From the NCBI GenBank assembly GCA_018699755.1, contig JABIRQ010000016.1, positions 1-8,254 of the forward strand: a DNA stretch of 8,254 nt, given 5' to 3'. Every line of letters starts with the position of its first letter. Position 1 is the stretch's first letter. Made by a program: the position numbers and the translations under genes. This document shows, piece after piece, positions 5,589 through 8,254 of the stretch. Below the pieces are notes generated by a model that was not told the origin of the DNA, searched no databases, and worked only from the letters and a program-made list of their open reading frames with translations. Origin of the DNA: Rhodospirillaceae bacterium. GTDB lineage: Bacteria > Pseudomonadota > Alphaproteobacteria > CADEGL01.

Positions 5589-6206
5589 TTAGTTGTCCTT
5601 GGCCGGGCTGCCCTGGGGATCGACCCAACCGATATTTCCGTCGGGCCGGCGATAGACCATGTTGAGCCCGCCATGGGCGCGGTTGCGAAAGAGGAGGGCG
5701 GGAAGATCGCCGATATCCAGGCGCATGACCGCCTCGCTCACCGTCAGGCTGACCACCTCGGTCGCCATTTCCGCCACGACAAGGGGGTGGTTCGCCGCGT
5801 CCGCCGCCGAATCCGGCAGGATCACGTCGTCGTCGCCCTCGCCGACCTCGGGCAGGTCCGCGAAGATATACTGCTGGGCTGGCGTGGTCTCGAAATCGCG
5901 AGCCTCGCGCCGGTGGTGGTCGCGCAGGCGCCGCTTGTGCCGGCGCAGGCGCTTGGTGATCCGTTCCAGCGCGGCGTCGAAGGCGCCGTGGGCGTCGCCG
6001 GCGCGCGCATGACCCTGAATCTGGATGCCGCGCCCGACATGGACCGACAGGTCCGCGCGCACCTCCGCGCCCTCCCGTCCGATGACGACGGAGCCTTCCA
6101 TGGCGTTCGCGAAATACTTCTCGGCCGCGGCTTCCAGGCCGAGGCGAGCGTGTTCGCGGAACGCGTCGGAGACGTCGAGCTGTTTTCCGGTAATCGTGAT
6201 CTGCAT
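5589..6206 (-). CDS. hpf: ribosome hibernation-promoting factor, long form
   Basis: This 205-residue long-form HPF (S30AE family) binds the 30S decoding region of idle ribosomes and, in long forms, pairs two 70S ribosomes into 100S dimers. Residues 1-105 form the S30AE domain, opening MQITITGKQLDVSDAFREHA, with the basic stretch KRLRRHKRRLRDHHRR at 85-100. An acidic linker with GDDD follows (about 105-145). The C-terminal dimerisation domain (about 150-197) includes MVYRRPDGNIGWVDP. The ATG at 6206 matches the family N-terminus but has a poor Shine-Dalgarno. An in-frame ATG at 6233 would add nine residues and has GGTGGGGA upstream, so the start is uncertain by that much. It has its own sigma-70-type promoter after an rpoN terminator and is followed at once by ptsN. 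Confidence 0.95.
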   Translation of the reverse strand: MQITITGKQLDVSDAFREHARLGLEAAAEKYFANAMEGSVVIGREGAEVRADLSVHVGRGIQIQGHARAGDAHGAFDAALERITKRLRRHKRRLRDHHRREARDFETTPAQQYIFADLPEVGEGDDDVILPDSAADAANHPLVVAEMATEVVSLTVSEAVMRLDIGDLPALLFRNRAHGGLNMVYRRPDGNIGWVDPQGSPAKDN

Positions 6207-6278
6207 ATCTGCCAAGGCGCGCCGTCTCGGCATGGTCCCCACCGACGGCAAAGCGCCCATACCCCTCCAGGGCGCGGG

Positions 6279-6307
6279 ACCATAGTGACGGCTCGGAACC
6301 GAGTCAA
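6279..6307 (-). promoter_or_regulatory. sigma-70-type promoter for hpf-ptsN with an inverted repeat in its spacer
   Basis: On the minus strand TTGACT (6307-6302) is followed by exactly 17 bases and TATGGT (6284-6279), a good housekeeping-type promoter. Transcription should begin near 6272, giving a leader of about 40-66 bases before hpf. The spacer holds the inverted repeat CTCGG-AA-CCGAG (6292-6303), overlapping the -35 edge. A 9-bp direct repeat AGTGACGGC (6284-6292 and 6307-6315) brackets the element, so it may be regulated. Confidence 0.65.
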
Positions 6308-6347
6308 GTGACGGCCCGGGGCCGCCGGAGGGCCGGCGACAGGCCTG

Positions 6348-6368
6348 AAAAAGGCGGGTCGGCCCGCC
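6348..6368 (-). terminator. intrinsic terminator downstream of rpoN
   Basis: On the minus strand GGCGGG, a CCGA loop and CCCGCC form a perfect 6-bp G-C stem followed directly by TTTTT (6352-6348). It lies about 45 bases past the rpoN stop and before the hpf promoter. This is the most canonical rho-independent terminator in the window and should separate sigma-54 transcription from hpf. Confidence 0.82.
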
Positions 6369-6370
6369 GC

Positions 6371-6391
6371 GCGCAACGCGCAACGCGCAAC
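6371..6391. repeat. three perfect GCGCAAC repeats after rpoN
   Basis: GCGCAAC occurs three times in tandem (7-bp period) between the rpoN stop and its terminator hairpin. The role is unknown; it may be simple slippage. Confidence 0.8.
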
Positions 6392-6411
6392 GAAGGCGCG
6401 TGTCGCCGCCC

Positions 6412-7947
6412 TCAGCGGGCCAGGGCTTTCTCGCGCCGGCGCTGGACGGAGGAGGGAATGCGCATGGATTCCCGGTATTTGGCGACCGTTCGGCGGGCGA
6501 TATCGATGCCGCCGGTTCGCAGCAGAGCAACGATTCCGTCGTCCGACAGGACCTTGTCCGCGGCTTCCGCATCGATCAGGCCGCGGATGCGGTGGCGCAC
6601 GGCTTCCGCCGAATGGGCGTCGCCGTCGCCGGTGCTCGGGATCGAAGAGGTGAAGAAATATTTGAGTTCGTACATGCCGCGCGGGGTGGCCATGTACTTG
6701 TTCGTGGTCACGCGGCTGACCGTGCTCTCGTGCATGCTGATCGCTTCGGCGATGTTGCGCAGGACGAGCGGCTTCAGATACTGCACGCCATGGGCGAAGA
6801 ATCCGTCCTGCTGGCGCACGATCTCGCTGGCCACCTTGAGGATCGTCGTGGCCCGCTGGTGCAGCGACTTGACCAGCCAATTCGCGCTCTGGAAGCTCTC
6901 GGCGATATAGGCCTTTTCGTCCTTGTTGCGCGCCGCCTTGTTGACGCGGGCGTAGTAGCTCGTGTTGACGAGGACGCGGGGCAGGTTGTCGCTGTTCAGT
7001 TCGACGAGCCAGCCGCCGGCCCCGTCCGGGCGCATCAGCACGTCCGGCGTGACCGGCTGGGCGACCGCGGCGTCGAAGGCGTCGCCGGGTTTTGGATTGA
7101 GGGCGCGAATCTCGCGCACCATTTCGCCCAGATCCTCGGCGTCGACCCGGCAGACCCGGCGCAGCTTGTCCAGATCGCGGCGGGCGAGCAGGTCGAGATT
7201 GTCGAGCAGCGCCTCCATGGCCGGATCCAGGCGGTTCCGGTCGCGCAGCTGCAGGGCCAGGCATTCGCGCAGATTGCGCGCGAAGATCCCGGAGGGATCG
7301 AAGCCCTGCACGGTCTCCAGCGCCGCCTCGACCCGCTCCAACGGGCAGTCGAGCCGTTCGGCCACCGCCTCGAGATCGTTGGGGATGTAGCCCGATTCGT
7401 CGACCAGATCGATCAGGGCGAGCCCGATCAACCGGTCGACCGGGTCCGTCACGTCGACCTGAAGCTGGTCGGTCAGGTGCTCGCGCAGGGTCGGATCCTG
7501 GGCGAGGGTGTTTTCGTAGCTGTAGTCGCTATCGGCGAAATCGCTGCGCCCGCCGCTGCCGGTCCAGGGCATCTCCGTGCCGGGCGTGGCATGGGCCAGG
7601 TCGCCGGGCCCCGAATCCGTCCACATATCCTCGTCGGCCACGTCGAGCGGGGCCTCGTTGGACGGCGCGGCCTCGACCGCAGCGCTGGGAAATTCGGTCT
7701 CGCCGTTCTCGATCGTGCCGTTCTCGGCGGCATCGGCGCCGTTTGCGGATTCGGCGCCCTCGGGCCGGTCGCCGCCCGCGGCCTCTTCCTCGACTCGTTC
7801 GAGCAGGGGATTGCGCTCGAGCTCCTCCGTCAGATAGTCCGACAGCTCGAGATTGGACAGTTGCAGCAGCTTGATGGCCTGCTGCAACTGGGGGGTCATG
7901 ACCAGCGACGTGGTCTGACGCAGGTCGAGTCTTAGCGTAAGGGCCAT
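6412..7947 (-). CDS. rpoN: RNA polymerase sigma-54 factor RpoN
   Basis: This 511-residue sigma-54 directs RNA polymerase to -24/-12 promoters of nitrogen and other genes and needs an AAA+ activator to open DNA. Region I (1-50) is Gln/Leu-rich, with LVMTPQLQQAIKLLQLSNLE. Region II (about 51-150) is a long acidic, Ala/Gly-rich segment. The core-binding region spans about 150-330. The helix-turn-helix contacting the -12 element includes HESTVSRVTTNKYM (406-419), followed by TPRGMYELKYFF. The RpoN box ARRTVAKYRE, which reads the -24 element, is at 484-493 and matches the consensus exactly. All parts are intact. The ATG at 7947 has no strong Shine-Dalgarno; it is 35 bases after the lptB stop, so coupling or a shared transcript is likely. 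An intrinsic terminator follows. Confidence 0.98.
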   Translation of the reverse strand: MALTLRLDLRQTTSLVMTPQLQQAIKLLQLSNLELSDYLTEELERNPLLERVEEEAAGGDRPEGAESANGADAAENGTIENGETEFPSAAVEAAPSNEAPLDVADEDMWTDSGPGDLAHATPGTEMPWTGSGGRSDFADSDYSYENTLAQDPTLREHLTDQLQVDVTDPVDRLIGLALIDLVDESGYIPNDLEAVAERLDCPLERVEAALETVQGFDPSGIFARNLRECLALQLRDRNRLDPAMEALLDNLDLLARRDLDKLRRVCRVDAEDLGEMVREIRALNPKPGDAFDAAVAQPVTPDVLMRPDGAGGWLVELNSDNLPRVLVNTSYYARVNKAARNKDEKAYIAESFQSANWLVKSLHQRATTILKVASEIVRQQDGFFAHGVQYLKPLVLRNIAEAISMHESTVSRVTTNKYMATPRGMYELKYFFTSSIPSTGDGDAHSAEAVRHRIRGLIDAEAADKVLSDDGIVALLRTGGIDIARRTVAKYRESMRIPSSVQRRREKALAR

Positions 7948-7982
7948 AATGGCCTAATTCTTGCGAGGTATGCCCGTCTTGT

Positions 7983-8254
7983 CTACAGGCTGAACCTTTC
8001 GCCCAGGTAAACGCGGCGCACGTCTTCGTGGCTGACGATCTCCGACGGTCGTCCGTCCATCAGGACGGAGCCGTTATGGATGATGTAGGCGCGATCCACG
8101 ATCTCCAGGGTTTCGCGCACATTGTGGTCGGTGATCAGCACGCCCAGGCCGCGATCCTTGAGATGGGCGACGAGGTCGCGGATATCGTTGAGCGCGATCG
8201 GGTCGATGCCCGCGAGCGGCTCGTCCAGCAGGATGAAATGGGGCTGGGTCGCCA
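7983..8254 (-). CDS. lptB: LPS export ABC transporter ATP-binding protein LptB, C-terminal part
   Basis: Only the last 89 residues are in the window; the 5' part is cut by the window edge and there is no sign of damage. Reading inward, the Walker B segment HFILLDEPLAGIDP is followed by a helical region. Next comes the switch (H-loop) motif VLITDHNVRETLEIVDRAYI, whose DHNVRET is typical of LptB. It ends with GSVLMDGRPSEIVSHEDVRR and VYLGERFSL. LptB is the cytoplasmic ATPase of the LptB2FGC complex that pulls lipopolysaccharide from the inner membrane towards the outer membrane. The gene lies 35 bases upstream of rpoN, the order known in many Proteobacteria, usually after lptA and lptC. Confidence 0.95.
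   Translation of the reverse strand, partial: ATQPHFILLDEPLAGIDPIALNDIRDLVAHLKDRGLGVLITDHNVRETLEIVDRAYIIHNGSVLMDGRPSEIVSHEDVRRVYLGERFSL

Noticed and set aside
6400..7935. 511-codon plus-strand ORF antisense to rpoN
   Set aside because: It mirrors rpoN codon by codon in GC-rich sequence. RpoN has every expected motif, so this is a shadow.

Overview
The window is GC-rich chromosomal DNA that looks alphaproteobacterial, probably Rhodospirillales-like. Four things support this. A TIGR02300-type zinc-ribbon/acidic-tail protein sits beside a tRNA-Ala(GGC) gene. An Hsp20 gene is coupled to a DUF1150 gene behind what looks like a ROSE RNA thermometer. The order lptB-rpoN-hpf-ptsN is present. GC bias at third codon positions is strong throughout. 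No insertion sequence, prophage, plasmid or CRISPR element is visible.

Layout. Positions 1-257 hold no convincing gene, only a degenerate 12-bp periodic tract and a -35-like box. A TIGR02300 gene (258-629, +) and tRNA-Ala(GGC) (779-854, +) follow, closed by a strong GNRA-capped hairpin. Two tandem paralogous TauD/TfdA-type Fe(II)/2-oxoglutarate dioxygenases then run leftwards (941-1993 and 2013-3050, -). The first-transcribed copy is preceded by a 22-codon ORF made of 12-bp repeats, whose stop overlaps the dioxygenase start as ATGA. Divergent from them is a fold-type IV aminotransferase similar to IlvE (3245-4171, +).

A heat-shock unit comes next (+): a sigma-32-like promoter, a ROSE-like 5' UTR, Hsp20 (4327-4776) and DUF1150 (4839-5054). 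The rest is on the minus strand. Read in its own direction it is the 3' end of lptB (7983-8254, cut by the window edge), rpoN (6412-7947), an intrinsic terminator, a sigma-70-type promoter, hpf (5589-6206) and ptsN (5112-5576). The hpf-ptsN pair converges with the heat-shock unit at about 5055-5111.

How the genes work together. The lptB-rpoN-hpf-ptsN block is the classical envelope/nitrogen/stationary-phase cluster: LPS export ATPase, sigma-54, ribosome hibernation factor and nitrogen-PTS EIIA. The terminator and new promoter between rpoN and hpf suggest that hibernation and PTS-Ntr functions can be expressed apart from sigma-54. The Hsp20-DUF1150 unit appears controlled twice, by a sigma-32-like promoter and by a temperature-sensitive hairpin masking the ribosome binding site. 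The dioxygenase pair and the divergent aminotransferase form a small metabolic module of unknown substrate. Both enzyme types use 2-oxoglutarate, but a shared pathway is only an inference.

The points most worth a second look are the ROSE/sigma-32 control region and the repeat-built leader ORF before the dioxygenases.
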